Assembly (NCBI RefSeq): GCF_050624435.1
Contig: NC_134542.1
Location: forward strand, 8,180,497-8,244,496
Length of the DNA: 64,000 bases
Reading direction: 5' to 3'
Source: Tenrec ecaudatus
Taxonomy: Eukaryota > Chordata > Mammalia > Afrosoricida > Tenrecidae
Below the pieces are notes generated by a model that saw only the letters and a list, made by a program, of their open reading frames with translations, had not been told where the DNA came from and did no database searches. The position numbers were made by a program, and so were the translations under genes. This document shows positions 32,528 to 43,329 of this stretch, piece by piece; within the stretch, counting starts at the first letter, position 1; every line of letters starts with the position of its first letter.

Positions 32528-33321
32528 AGGGCCTTTTGGTTACAAGAAAAGACGTCTTTTTATGATAAAGTCTCATCTGGTCTATGTTTAATACTCTATC
32601 CCCCTGAGAGCCTTCATGGCTCCAGGCAGAGCAGTGGGGAAGGGGGCCGAGGGGGGAAGGGGTCTTTCTTTCTGACTTAACCTCTTTTGTCCTTGACCAA
32701 AACCAGTTGCCACCACGTTGACTCCGGCGCACGGTGGCCTCACATGCGTCAGTATGGAGATGTGTTAGATGGCTGGTGGTCACCAGACCTTTCTTCCAGG
32801 GCACCTCTGGGCAGATCTGGGGGAGCTTCAAAGAACCAGGTACTGGGCATATTGAGAGGTTTCTGCTAAAGGTGCAGGCTAGAGCCCCTGCCCTTTTTTT
32901 CTGCTTACGTTGAGCCAGCACACTCAGGAAGTCTGCAGGGCACCCCCCCCCCCTCCTCGTCAGCACGCTCCCAGGAAGCGCTTCCAGTCAGGCCGGCCCT
33001 AGAAATAGCCACAGAATAACCGTCAAAGGACCCACACCGTAGGATGAGCAAAGCAACGTGGAAGGCTTCTTGCCTTTGTCTTGTGCCTGTTCAGACCTGC
33101 TCTGTAAATGCCAAGCAATCCGTGTAAGTTCCTGGTCCTCAATGTTTAAGCTCTGCAGACATTTCTTTTACTGGATTGTTTGGGTAAATCCTTGCATGGC
33201 TCTGCCTGGGCCTGGACTGCTTTGTCCCTTCAGTAAACCCTTTCATTTTTCTCACAGAAGCTCCAATTAGCTCTTTGATAACTCAAAGCCTCCCACCTTT
33301 TGAGTTGCCGCCGAACGCCTT
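32528..33321. other. Unassigned sequence
   Basis: Contains a C run near 32942-32954. The region 33050-33290 has AGTAAACC and a pyrimidine-rich stretch that could be an old LTR end, but I cannot support that. No exon. Confidence 0.35.
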
Positions 33322-33470
33322 AGTGTCTGGCTCGTGTGGTTACGCGTCTGACTGCGATCTGCATGGTCGACAGTTCAAAGCCACGGGCAGCTTCAAGGGA
33401 GAAAGACTGGGCTCTCAGAAACCCACAGGGCCTCACTAGGAGCCAGCGTTGACTCCACAGCAGCGAGTGC
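33322..33470 (+). mobile_element. AfroSINE, diverged
   Basis: CTGGCTCGTGTGGTTACGCG, GGTCGACAGTTCAAAGCCAC, AGGGAGAAAGACTGGGCTCT, AGAAACCCACAGGGCCTCAC, then CAGCGTTGACTCCACAGCAG. Confidence 0.7.
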
Positions 33471-34189
33471 AACACCTAGGGACCTGGTCAACGGCTCAGC
33501 AGGTTCACAGTTAGCATCACCCACAATCCCGTATTCCCTGGCGACCTGCTTCTTTCGGATTCTGCAGGGCTGGTGCTGTCAGGGGAGGAGCCGAAGGGAC
33601 CCATCCCTTGTGATTTCCCACCTGGGTCTTCTGGACCCTGAAGATGTACCTACAGTTCCTTTGAGGTGGGAAATGTCTCCCCCTGCTGGCCACCGAGTCC
33701 CAACCACGTTCTGCCTGCTGTATTTCCACCTAATCCAATGGAGCAGAATTCCTTTGGAGAAGGCCCAGTCCAGCTGCCATTGAGAAGACCGTATCTGACA
33801 AGCCCCTATCTGGTCCGTGAGAATGGTCTGATTCCCTGTATCCCGTCAGGCTTTGGAAGTACAGGACGTTTCTGCAGAGCCACATTTTGGCTACAGCTGC
33901 CAGAGGGGTGAGTTTCAGCCCCGCCGTCAGCATGTGGACGCTCTTCTGTGGCTTCAGCCCTGCGTCTCTCTTGTCTGTTTGTCGCTCTCGGTTCCTCTGG
34001 GCGGTCGGTACTGTCCTGTGATGCCACCTTGTTAGCTAGGAAGCTTTGGGTGGCACCCCACCCCCAACCCCACTGCCATCGAGTCAATTCTGACTCAGGG
34101 TGTCAAGGAATGTGAAAACCCGAAGGGAGCAGTCTCAGACTGTGTGGCCGGTCTCTCTAAGCCACCAGTTCCATCTTCCCTGAGACAGA
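33471..34189. other. Unassigned, with a SINE 3' scrap
   Basis: An antisense AfroSINE 3' end (CCCCACTGCCATCGAGTCAA) lies at ~34066-34130. Otherwise nothing identified. Confidence 0.4.
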
Positions 34190-34395
34190 GCAACCTGAGA
34201 GGTGAGATCTCCTCTTCCTTTGGACACATCACCAGGAATGAACGACGTCTGGAAAGAATGCCCTGGTTGATCAGCCAGAGTCAACCCAAAGACGGGGAGT
34301 CTTCAGTGCCTACGACTCAGGCGCGCGGTCCAGGACCAGGCCGCGTCTCATGATGTCATACATCAGGGCTGCTTCTGTGGCTACTAGCAACAGCA
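34190..34395 (+). mobile_element. RTE-type LINE 3' fragment, diverged
   Basis: TTCCTTTGGACACATCACCA near 34215, TGGAAAGAATGCCCTGGTTG near 34250, GGTCCAGGACCAGGCCGCGT near 34327. It follows RTE 3' block order but is weaker than neighbouring copies. Confidence 0.5.
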
Positions 34396-34839
34396 AGCAC
34401 CCAGGCTTCTTCCTGTCTCTCTGTCCGGTTGCTCATCTTGGTGGCCACCCAGAATGCTGGATCTTTCTGGGTCATCAGGGGGCTGACAGCCTGAAACCCA
34501 GGTTTCCTGCGTTGGTGTGCGTATCTCGCGGTTCACTTCCTTCCGCCCCGCCATTCTGAGTGAGAAGGGAGGGGCTGGTTGGCTGTGTGACTCAGTGCTC
34601 ATCATTGGCCTTGGGGCTAGGTCACTCGGTGCGTTGTGCACGGACAGAGTGCAGAAGAAGTAAGCTCACTATGTGCGTCTAGATTCTGCTGGCAAGAGGG
34701 GAATGGACTCCGGGTAGACACCAGACCCGGGCTCACCACGCTTCTCCAACACACTGGCTTCATTTGGCCATGCAACTGTGTCTAAGCTGCCCTCCTTCCT
34801 TAGGGCTGACTGTATTTAGAAAAAAAAAAAATCAAATTA

Positions 34840-35352
34840 CTTTAAAGTTATCCAATCACATTGCATTCAGTAAATCTGCTGCACAAGATCTCTTTAAGGT
34901 CTAGAAAAGCAAGGGAATTACTTTGAGGACTAGGGCGTACCTGACCCCCGCCGTGGTGTTTTCAATGGCCTCATATGCAGGTGCACGCTGCACAATGAGT
35001 AGGGAAGGCAGATGAAGAAGCGATGCATGGGAGCTATGGTGCTGGAGAAGAAGATGGCAAGGACCACGGGCGGCCAAAAGAACAAGCAGCTCTGTCTTGG
35101 AAGAAGTACAGCCAGAATGCTCCTTGGAGGCGAGGATAGCCAGACATCTTCTCGTGTCCTTAGGGACATGTTGCCGGGAGACACCGTCCCTGAAGAGAAG
35201 AGGCAGGCCCCCAATGAGATGGACACAGTGGCTACAACAGTGGGCTCAGGGACAGAGCCATGGTGAGGATGGCGCAGGACCGGGCGGCTTTTCTGTTCTG
35301 ATGTCCACTGGGTTGCTGTGAGTCAGAACCGACTCAATGGCCCAACAGCCAG
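34840..35352 (+). mobile_element. RTE-type LINE, last ~0.5 kb
   Basis: Covers the end of ORF2 and the 3' UTR: GTAAATCTGCTGCACAAGAT near 34870, GGTCTAGAAAAGCAAGGG, CCTCATATGCAGGTGCACGC near 34968, AGCTCTGTCTTGGAAGAAGT near 35087, CAGAATGCTCCTTGGAGGCG near 35113, GGATGGCGCAGGACCGGGCG near 35267, and GAGTCAGAACCGACTCAATG near 35321. The most recognisable 3' half here. Confidence 0.85.
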
Positions 35353-35544
35353 AACGTTATTTAAAAGTACCTGTCCTCCACTCTCGTGAGAAATCCCAAA
35401 GAGGAGGCCCAAAGGCTTGGCTGTTGTTGCTTAAGCTTGGCAGCTTCGTTGGGATCCAGGGAAAGGCAGCGTCGTGGCCGCTCAGCGTTTGGAGAAGTTC
35501 TTTCTGGTAAGCTTGGTGAGCAGCCGCTTACTTTAATATATACC

Positions 35545-35730
35545 CAAACCCCACTGGCTGACGCCGTGTCCACTCTGATTCATGGCGGCCTTAGGTCGTC
35601 CTTCGGTGCCGTGGCCTTGACTTGACTCACAGCTATGCCGCCTGCACACACAGCAGAAGGGACACTGCTGGTCCTGCGCCGCCAACCCTCCAGCCCTGGA
35701 CAGGTTTGAGCCCACGGTTGCAGCGACTAT

Positions 35731-35775
<45 letters not shown>

Positions 35776-35900
35776 GTGACTGGGTGGATCTGCATGATGG
35801 GTTTCCCAGGCTATCTGGGAGTACAAGCCCCATCTTTTGCTGGCAGAGGCGCACTGTGTGGGTAGCAGCCCGACGCCTCATCACGACGCCACCAGCCGCT
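35545..35900 (-). mobile_element. AfroSINE remnants around a CA repeat
   Basis: Antisense SINE words occur on both sides of a microsatellite: CCCAAACCCCACTGGCTGAC at the left, and GTAGCAGCCCGACGCCTCAT then CACGACGCCACCAG at the right. The middle is scrambled. Confidence 0.5.
35734..35775. repeat. (CA)n microsatellite
   Basis: About 21 uninterrupted CA units. Confidence 0.97.
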
Positions 35901-36199
35901 TTACAGGACCCTAGAAAAAGCTCCGAAGCAAGTTCTAATGGAGGGGTCTCCTTCGATGCTTGGGTTTCGTGTGCAGGGGCGCTGCCTGTTTTGCGTCCCT
36001 CCCTTGCTTTTTCTCTCGATTGACACCTCTCTCTCTCTCTCTCTCCATTCTTTCCACTGTTCCTCCCTTCCTTTCTCACTCCTCTTTCCTCCCAGAATAT
36101 GTCTACTTAAGGTTTTAGTCACACAATTATGTTTATGAATTGTAATTAATTATGACAAGTTAGTAATTACAATCGTAAGTATGTAAATACGTATCGGTG

Positions 36200-36330
36200 A
36201 AACAGCTCTGGGGGTAGAGCGAAGTTAAACATTGGGCTGCCAGCGGAAAGGCTGGTGGTTCAAACCTGCCCGCGCCCAGGCAGCTCTGCTCTGTCCTATA
36301 AAATGAGTTTGCATCTGAATCGACTTGAGG
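36200..36330 (+). mobile_element. AfroSINE, internally shortened
   Basis: ACATTGGGCTGCCAGCGGAA, GGCTGGTGGTTCAAACCTGC, then GCTCTGTCCTATAAAATGAG and CATCTGAATCGACTTGAGG. The polymerase III-like boxes are degenerate. Confidence 0.65.
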
Positions 36331-38169
36331 TCAGGAGGTCTGGAGTCATGTTTTGCTTGTTACTTGGTGTGTGTGTGTGTGACACTGGCAGTTAGTGGCT
36401 AGAAACCAGAGATGCTGCTAAATATCCCACAGCAGTCGGAGGCCATGGAATAGAGGTGGGGTTTCTCGGATCAGGGAGACAGCCTGGCATCCAGGCTGCT
36501 CAGGTGTCACCTCATGGGAAACAGGAAATGCATGCTGACTTGCCCAGCTTAGAGGCTGAGCAAACCACCATGGGCAGGGGCCGTGTCTGACCTGCTCCAG
36601 CTTTCTTAGGGCCACGAGACAGGCTCAGACAGGCCTCCAGCCTCCTGCTTCCTCGATCCTATTCTGACACCAAGGGTTTGTCCCCTACCACGCCACCTCC
36701 ACGCTGGGTTCCATCCTTCCTTGCAGCGATGACACAGAATGCACGACAGTACTCACGATGGAGGGGGTGTATAGGGCTATTAGCAGGTCCACGGTTGTCA
36801 GGATCAGCACAGAGTAAGGACACAGTCCCTGGTCCACAGCCGCACTTCTCCTCAGCCAGGAGTCACGTCACTCTCTTGCCTTCCCCCTCTCAGCCACGTG
36901 GTCCCTTGACCTCTGCCTCCACGGGGCAGGCAGCCCACCTGCTGACCTGCCTCATGGTCTCACCGTCTCCGGGCTGCTCCTCTGCCCCGTCTCATGGCCT
37001 CCTTGCCTCGGCCTGCGGTGCCTCTGATGTCGGTCTCCACCACTTCCGAAGGCGATCTTGAATCTGCTTCTGATCTTAATTGACTTCCGATGTTCCTGGG
37101 CCTTCTCTCTCTTCCTGCCAAATGGCTCACCCTTCCAGGCAGGCGAGTGGCCACTAAGTGAATTGATCCTCTATAGCAGGGGTACACGCGGCCTATTCGC
37201 ACAGTCCCATCCGACCCTTTGGTGTGAGTTAGCGACATGGATAAAGGGCTGTATTAAGAAACTTCACCTCACCACAGAGGGGTCAAAGGTGCAAAAGTGT
37301 GCATCCCACTCTGCCCTGATCCCATCCCCCAGCCCCACCTCACTGACCAGTGGTCAGATGCCGTGCCTGAACTCACGCTGGGAAATGCTCAGGATGCTGG
37401 CAGGATGGAGTCTCTCCCCGAGGCGGCCTGACTCCCCACCAGCTGAGAGATACCGAATCTGCTGGAGGCAGCCTCACGTCCAGACCCCAAGGAGAGGTCG
37501 TTTGCAGGAAGCTCCCACAGGGCGTTGGAGAATCTGCAGGGCAGGCTGGTGGGAGCCAACTGGCTCTGTGCTCTGGGGGACAGTCCGGGTGCTGTCTTGC
37601 TTCTCTGAAGTGTGAGCTCCCCGTCTCTCTGTCTGCTGTATGTACGCCTTTGAAGTCTGGGTCCCTCTGAGGGGAGGTCTCTCTGGAACAGTTCAGCTTA
37701 AGAAGAAACCGGGGGGGTGGGGAGGGAGAGGGCCAAGGATGCCTTGTCTCGGGCTCCGCGGCACAGCGAAGGTCTCAGAGTGTGGGGAAATAGGCAGCTG
37801 GTAAAACGGGTGGGCAAATGCCAAAGACATGCCACTTGCTCTCCGTTTGAGCTAAGACTTCTCTTAGCTCAATGGGCCATGAGCCTGTCTAGGAACACGT
37901 GGGTGGCCAGAGGCATCAAGTCTTGCAGGGATTCCAGCCAATCAAGGCATTCTCACGGGTAGAGTTCTCCCCTCTCATGCCGAAGAGCCTTGAGTCCTGG
38001 CCGAAGCAGCTTATGGGCAGGCGCCGTCCATTTCCCAGCAGCGGCTTGCATGAGGGCTAGGACGCTGGACACATTTCGCCGGGGGCCCCAGATGAGGACA
38101 GACTGGGTAGAAAGGTCCAGAGACCGACTTCCTCAATTCAGCCCATGAAAATCCTGCGGGTCAGAGCGC
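36331..38169. other. Unassigned GC-rich sequence
   Basis: 1.8 kb without named repeat or exon. It holds the longest open frame of the window (37058-37615, 185 codons, +), which has no recognisable domain, no homologous neighbour exon and low-complexity flanks, so I do not call it a gene. A weak resemblance to hAT MER5-type repeats near 37435-37540 is not firm. Confidence 0.4.
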
Positions 38170-38930
38170 AGCCGTGGAAAGGGTCGCTATGAGTCGGAGG
38201 CAACTTGGAAGGGAGGAAGGAGAGACTCGATCTCCCGTGCTTTGGGCATCTTGCCAATCTAGGTAGACCAGAGACTAGACTAGAGAAATTCACAGAGACT
38301 CACATGTGAATAAGAAAGAGGCCTATGTACAAGAGCAATTGAAAATGGAGAAAACCTCCCAGCCCAGTCCAGATCAAGCCCTTAAGTCCGATATTAGTTC
38401 ATATGTCTGATACCAATTCATAACAACTTCTTCACACTCATGAAAAATATGCCAAATGCAGGAGGATCACAGGCCTGTGGGTGGGAAATCTTCTGGATCC
38501 TGTGACGTTGTAAGCACCTCAGCGCTGGTAGGGGTCCCTATGTGGCTTCTCCGGCTTCAGAGGTCTGGTTGCATCAGGGTAGGTCCATGTGACTTCTTTG
38601 GCTCCCAGGGGTGTAGCGCCATGTGTCTTGTCAGAACGTCTCTCAGGGAGTGAGCAGAGATTGAGAAGTGTCTCCCACCTCCAAAGAGGACATACAGGAG
38701 TTCCCAGAATCCTCTGGAGAAGGCCACCCCCACCCAGAGGCCTCATTGGCTATGATCCAATTGACAGACTAGACTCCACCCCTTCACTCCTAATCCTCCG
38801 AGTCCCAAATTGACACCAGGTTATGTAACTACCACAGGGAGGCATCAGGAGAGACCAGCTCTGGGAAATGGACATCACGCCTGGGCAGAGGGGTCGGCTT
38901 GGCAGCACCTGGTAACCACAGTGACGTTTT
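38170..38930 (+). mobile_element. RTE-type LINE 3' fragment, split by LTR copy G
   Basis: Left piece: GACTCGATCTCCCGTGCTTT then GGGCATC near 38225-38250. Right piece: GGAGAGACCAGCTCTGGGAA and GGACATCACGCCTGGGCAG near 38847-38890. These join in the RTE 3' order (..CTTTGGACATGTTGTC AGGAGGGACCAG..). Confidence 0.6.
38249..38836 (-). mobile_element. Solo LTR, MaLR-like family, subfamily 1 (copy G)
   Basis: Antisense copy: CAATCTAGGTAGACCAGAGA at the left, GTCCGATATTAGTTCATATG near 38385, CCTCATTGGCTATGATCCAA near 38741, and ends ATGTAACTACCACA. Left boundary approximate; a clean duplication could not be read. Confidence 0.65.
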
Positions 38931-39029
38931 CAAGCCTAACGTCACTTCGCATGTTGGGAGAGTTAGAGGTTTGTGAAGAGTCCCAGTTGCCCAAGATGGA
39001 CACCAGGATGAATCCAGGGAGGAAAAACT

Positions 39030-39202
39030 CAGACCAAACTCACTGCCACTGAGTGGATGCTGTCTCACAACGACCCTGAGGACCGTGTAGAAGGGCCCGT
39101 GGGTTTCACATCCCATAACTCTCCATGGGAGTAGAAAGCCCCATGGAGTGGCTGGTGGTTTAGAACCACTGGCCTTGTGGTTAGCAGCCCAACTTGTAAC
39201 CA
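39030..39202 (-). mobile_element. AfroSINE, part of an inverted pair
   Basis: GACCAAACTCACTGCCACTG, GTGGGTTTCACATCCCATAA, GGGAGTAGAAAGCCCCATGG, GGTGGTTTAGAACCACTGGC and GTGGTTAGCAGCCCAACTTG. Confidence 0.85.
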
Positions 39203-39236
39203 GGAATGGTAGGTACCCTTTGTTCCTAAAGGAAGA

Positions 39237-39420
39237 TGTGGGAGTGGCGCAGGGGTTAAAGCGTTCTCCCAACATCCCCTCCACGGGGGGAGCTTGTGGC
39301 AAACTGCTCCCCTACAGATGACAGCATTGGAAACCTTATGGGTGGGGGGAGCTCGACTCTGTCCTATGGTGTCATCCTGAGTCAGGTTGACCTGAGGGCA
39401 GCAGGGCTTGGGTTTGGTGT
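39237..39420 (+). mobile_element. AfroSINE, part of an inverted pair
   Basis: TGGGAGTGGCGCAGGGGTTA, a degenerate middle, GACAGCATTGGAAACCTTAT, GCTCGACTCTGTCCTATGGT, then GGGCAGCAGGGCTTGGGTTT. It lies 34 bp from the antisense SINE. Confidence 0.7.
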
Positions 39421-40552
39421 CTAAATTGGGGGTGCTGTGGGGGGGGGGTGCGGTGGGGGTGGACCATGCAATACCACACCAGGCCACCAGAGGGTGGGAG
39501 AGACCTTCTGGTGACTAGAGAGAGAAACCAGAGTCGCAGAAATTCTGGGGTGGTGGGGAGGGCGTGGACAGCGAAATGCAGAGAGAAAATGAAAGATCAC
39601 TCGCTGAAATTGGAGGAGCCCTTCCGCGCACCCCATCTTGTGAGTCCCGGCTGATCAGAACTGACGCCTGCTCGTGAGGTTGCTGGAACGCTGTGGGTGG
39701 CAGTGGTCATCCCTCACGCCTTGGCCTCTCGATCACACCCCGATTCTTCCCAGCCCCGCCCCAGGCTTTTGGGCATAGATCTGGGTGCAGTTTCCAAATG
39801 CCTCACTGGGACTCACTCACCGCCTTTCCCTTCTCCCCACTGGACCTGGACACAGTGGCCAACAGGGTGGGGACCTCTTGGTCAGGACAGCGGCTGTCTT
39901 TCCGGTAGAGGCAGCCGCCGGAGATGATGGTTTCGGGTTGAGGTGCTAGGGTATGGGGGTTGCAGATGAAGCCAGGTGGCGAGGAGGTGGGTAAAGGAGA
40001 ATTCCAGAGGGAGGGGACTCTCATAGGCACAGGGATGTGTGTGTAGCGAGACTGAATTATGAAAACAACGTTCCATTGTGGGTGATCGTTGGTCTTCGTG
40101 TGGCATTCAACAGCCAATTCAAATGTCGCCTCCTGACGTTGGTTGCCCTCCTCTCTGGGGACCAGCGCTCTGCCGGCCTCCTCCCAGCACCCTCGTTTCT
40201 GCAGGCCGGTCTTTCCTGCCCGCCTCTGGCTTTTGTCTTGGGGAGAAAGCTGCCCCGTGGCCCTGACAGGGTCAAGTGCTCCGAGGAGCACGTTCCTCAT
40301 GGGCGTGGTTATTTTCACCACCGCCACTCCCTCCCCCGCTTCTCATCTGGCCACATCCTTCTTCCTGCTCCTTTTTATTCCTTCCAAAGCCTTTGCTGTG
40401 CACATCCTGGTTTCTGAGGATTCTGAAAGTCAGCACGTATGCATCTATTTTGGAATGTAGTTTTCCTACCACAATTTACTCGACGCCTTGGCTCAGACCG
40501 GCTTAAATAAGATGATTCGTTCCTCGTCACACGAAAGGCTGGCAGTCGGACA
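39421..40552. other. Unassigned GC-rich sequence
   Basis: 1.1 kb with overlapping frames on both strands (39803-40327 -, 40037-40417 +). No domain, repeat or promoter that I can name. Confidence 0.4.
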
Positions 40553-41340
40553 AGGAGCCCTTGCGGTGCAGCAGTTCAGTGTGTGGTTGCTGCCGGGAAG
40601 GGCGGCTTTAGAACCCCACCCTCCACTGGCAGCTCCGCGCGGAAGAAAGACAAGAATAAGGGCAAGAAGGCCCCAGAGGGCAGTTCTACTCTCAAAGAAA
40701 GCCTACAGGGCAGCTCCACCCTCAAAGAAAACCCCTGTAGGGCAGGGTGTTAGTCTGGGTACATTAGAGAAACAAATCCACAGAAACTCATATGTATAAG
40801 AGAGAGTTTTATATAAAGGGTAAGTGCACATCAAGGAAACATCCCAACCCAGTGCTGCCCAAGCCCACAAGTCCAACATTAGCCCATATGTCTGACACCA
40901 ATCCACAAAGTCCTCCTCCATCTCACAAAATACACACTATGATGCCAACTGCAGGAGGAAAGCCGAGTCAGTGAGCGTGTAAGCATCTCAGAGCTGGCAG
41001 GGGTCTCCACACGGCTGCTCCAGCACCCAGGGCTGCATCGAGGTAGGTCCATGTGGCTTCTCCTCAGGGATGTCTTGCAGGAAGTGAGCCTTGCCAGCTG
41101 AAGCAGGGAACTGGCTAAGGCAGCTGCACCCTGGTCTGACCATCAGAGAGCAAGAGATCTGAGAACTAAAAAGGCGAGGCTCACCGAGCCATTTCTCTCT
41201 GCCCTTTAATTAACGCCACATGTGTTTATCAGCCAGGTTGACACAATGAACGTTAACTAACTCAGGCAGTTCCACTCTGTCCCTGTGGGGCTTTGCCCCT
41301 GTCACCACGAGTCTGAACTGACTGGTGGGTACAGCAACTG
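40553..41340 (+). mobile_element. AfroSINE, split by LTR copy F
   Basis: 40553-40745 and 41265-41340 are one SINE: AGCCCTTGCGGTGCAGCAGT at the start, GGCAGCTCCACCCTC before the break, and GGCAGTTCCACTCTGTCCCT after it, ending CGAGTCTGAACTGACTGGTG. GGCAG is duplicated at the break. Confidence 0.75.
40746..41264 (-). mobile_element. Solo LTR, MaLR-like family, subfamily 2 (copy F)
   Basis: Very similar to copy E over its length: GTGTTAGTCTGGGTACATTA, AGAGAGTTTTATATAAAGGG, CACCAATCCACAAAGTCCTC, GGATGTCTTGCAGGAAGTGA, ending GTTAACTAACTCA. Flanked by the exact 5-bp duplication GGCAG (40741-40745, 41265-41269). It is younger than the SINE it splits. Confidence 0.75.
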
Positions 41341-41623
41341 CAACCGCAGGGCACAGGCTTCCAGACTGGTTGACTCGGGGCTCAAAGGTGTCACAAGAGG
41401 CCCAAGTACCTTCTGGCTTTCTGCTACGCTGGCGGACTGCGACTCCCTCCCATGGCTGCTTCCTCTGTGGTGCTCTCAGGGCTCCCAGCAGCCACTGGAA
41501 GCCATGCCGTCTCGTTCAGAGCTATTGGGAGGAAAGGACTGGCCGGTTGCACAAACTCCTGGAAAACCTCCTCTGGTCACTCATTGGCCCAACATGGCTT
41601 AGTGCTGACTATCCATGAGCCAA
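41341..41623. other. Unassigned sequence
   Basis: Under 300 bp. Nothing identified. Confidence 0.3.
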
Positions 41624-41808
41624 AGAGCCCCAGTAGCCTCGTGGTTATACATTGGGCTGCTATCTACAAGGCCAGCAGTTCAAAACACCAGCCCTTTCCA
41701 CAGGAGAAAGACGGGCTTTCTACTCTCACGAACAGTGACAGTCTTGGAAACCCACAGGAACAGCTCTACCCGGTCCGAAAGGGTCGCTATGAGTCAGAAT
41801 GGCAGTGA
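41624..41808 (+). mobile_element. AfroSINE, near full length
   Basis: AGAGCCCCAGTAGCCTCGTG, CATTGGGCTGCTATCTACAA, GGCCAGCAGTTCAAAACACC, GAGAAAGACGGGCTTTCTAC, GTCTTGGAAACCCACAGGAA and GTCGCTATGAGTCAGAATGG. Lacks the last ~15 bp. Confidence 0.9.
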
Positions 41809-42501
41809 GTGAGACCCACCAGTCAGAGAGGCAGAGGCCGAGGCTGGCTTTCATGAAGGAGAGGGAGAGACCGTCGGGGGAGGAGTTTTGGCTGGGTCAA
41901 CCAGAAGGCCTCTTTCTTAGAGCTGAGTGCTCCCAACCCCTGTTCTTCAATCACTGTAGTACTTGGACTTCTCTTCCATCTCTTGAGTTTCCCTCTGTGC
42001 CAGCTGAGAATGGGAGTTCTCCACCAGAGCAAGGGGTCTTTGTTCCTCATTATCGAGTGGTACAGTCACCAGAGAGCCCTGGCGGGGCCATGGTGAAAAC
42101 ACTTGGCCACCAAGTGTAAGGCTGTCGATGTGGACTGACTGGTGGCCCTGCAGGAGAACAGATGGAGGGATCGGTTCTCTTACAGACTGCAGCCCTAGGG
42201 GACAGTGCTCCCAAGACCTGAGACGGTCTCTACAGTTTGGGATCTACTCCAAGGATACACAACAACAATGACACATTTGCTATCGTGCTGGGTCGGCAAC
42301 ACCCATCTGGTTCTCTGCCAATTCACAGCTTGGAGAGGTTGGGTCTCTCCAGCGTTGGGGGGGCAGGCATGCCTTCAGCCGAGCAGGAGGGGAAATGGGG
42401 GATGAGATGACGTCCTCTGGAACAAACCTGCTGAACCTGCATGAAGTTCTAGGGATGCTGAAGGTGAATAGAAGCGGGCACAAATAGAATTGAGTGGACA
42501 A
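41809..42501. other. Unassigned, with a scrambled SINE scrap
   Basis: AGAGCCCTGGCGGGGCCATG near 42072 begins like an AfroSINE but the following ~150 bp keep the pattern only loosely. Remainder unassigned. Confidence 0.35.
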
Positions 42502-42924
42502 ACCCACTGTTGTGGAGTCTGACACAGGTCTGCCTGATGGAGACCCCGTAGCAGGAGTAGTCCCCACCGCAGGTTTTCAAGGCTAGCATTACAGAAGCAG
42601 ATTGCCACTGAGTGGGTAGTGGGTTTGAACTACTGACCTTTCTTTTAAGTTTTTATTGTTATCATTTTATTGGGGGCTCGTACAACTCTTATTACAATCC
42701 ATCCGTCCGTTGTGTCAAGCACATCTGTACACTTGTTGCCATCATCATTCTCAAACAGTTGCTTTCTGCTTGAGCCCTTGGTATCAGCTCCTCCTTTCCC
42801 CCTCCCTCCCTCCTGAACCCTTGATCATTTAAAAATTATCATTATATTTTTCATGTCTTGCATTGTCCGATCTTTCATTTCACAGCCGAGTGCTTAGCCG
42901 TCCCACCACCAGGGTTGCATGTCG
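42502..42924 (-). mobile_element. AfroSINE, split by a LINE tail
   Basis: 42502-42641 holds the 3' two thirds (CAAACCCACTGTTGTGGAGT, GGGTTTGAACTACTGACC). 42886-42924 holds the 5' end (GCCGAGTGCTTAGCCGTCCC, ACCACCAGGG). The break is the LINE-tail insertion described next. Confidence 0.7.
42642..42885 (-). mobile_element. LINE-like 3' tail (family T) in a SINE
   Basis: Antisense tail: TATCATTTTATTGGGGGCTC, CACATCTGTACACTTGTTGC, GCTTGAGCCCTTGGTATCAG, CCTCCTTTCCCCCTCCCTCC, ATTTTTCATGTCTTGCA. GACCTTTCTTTT (left) and GATCTTTCATTT (right) flank it, a ~12-bp target duplication with two differences. Confidence 0.75.
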
Positions 42925-43329
42925 AACTTCCACCGAACAGGGCCTCGTTGTTTCTCAAGACGGCATCTGCGAACCATCCAGGTCAGGAGGAGAAACAATT
43001 TGGTTACCGGGCCTTCTGACTGCCAGTCACCTGGGGGGACTCCTTGAATGGCATTTGTCGTCAGCAGCCCTGGCTTTTCTTCAGCTGCCTCACATCTGAG
43101 AATCAGTGTGTGTGGGGGGAGTGCTTCTCTGGCAACCCCAAGGCCTTAGGTGGCCTCTGGTGACAAGCAGCATTAAGAGGCAATACAAGCGGTGTCCGAG
43201 ACGTCCCCCCATCCACCAAGGCCTGAAGACACCCGTGTAACCAACTCCCGCAGGGCTGATAAGGTGTCACAGGTCTCTCCCCATCTCCGCAGAGGCTGCT
43301 CCCCCAGGCTTTCTGGGACATGGGCTCGT
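42925..43329. other. Unassigned sequence
   Basis: No recognised feature; two short runs of G at 43036 and 43115. Confidence 0.3.

Noticed and set aside
33050-33290. Possible LTR end with AGTAAACC and a pyrimidine tract
   Set aside because: No TATA, no terminal dinucleotides and no second copy in the window.
37435-37540. Possible hAT (MER5/MER20-type) fragment
   Set aside because: Only a few words fit (ATACCGAATCTGCTGGAGG, GGAAGCTCCCACAGG); the similarity is too weak to call.
37058-37615. 185-codon open frame on +
   Set aside because: Longest frame in the window, but GC-rich, with no recognisable domain, signal peptide or neighbouring exon; likely stop-poor composition.
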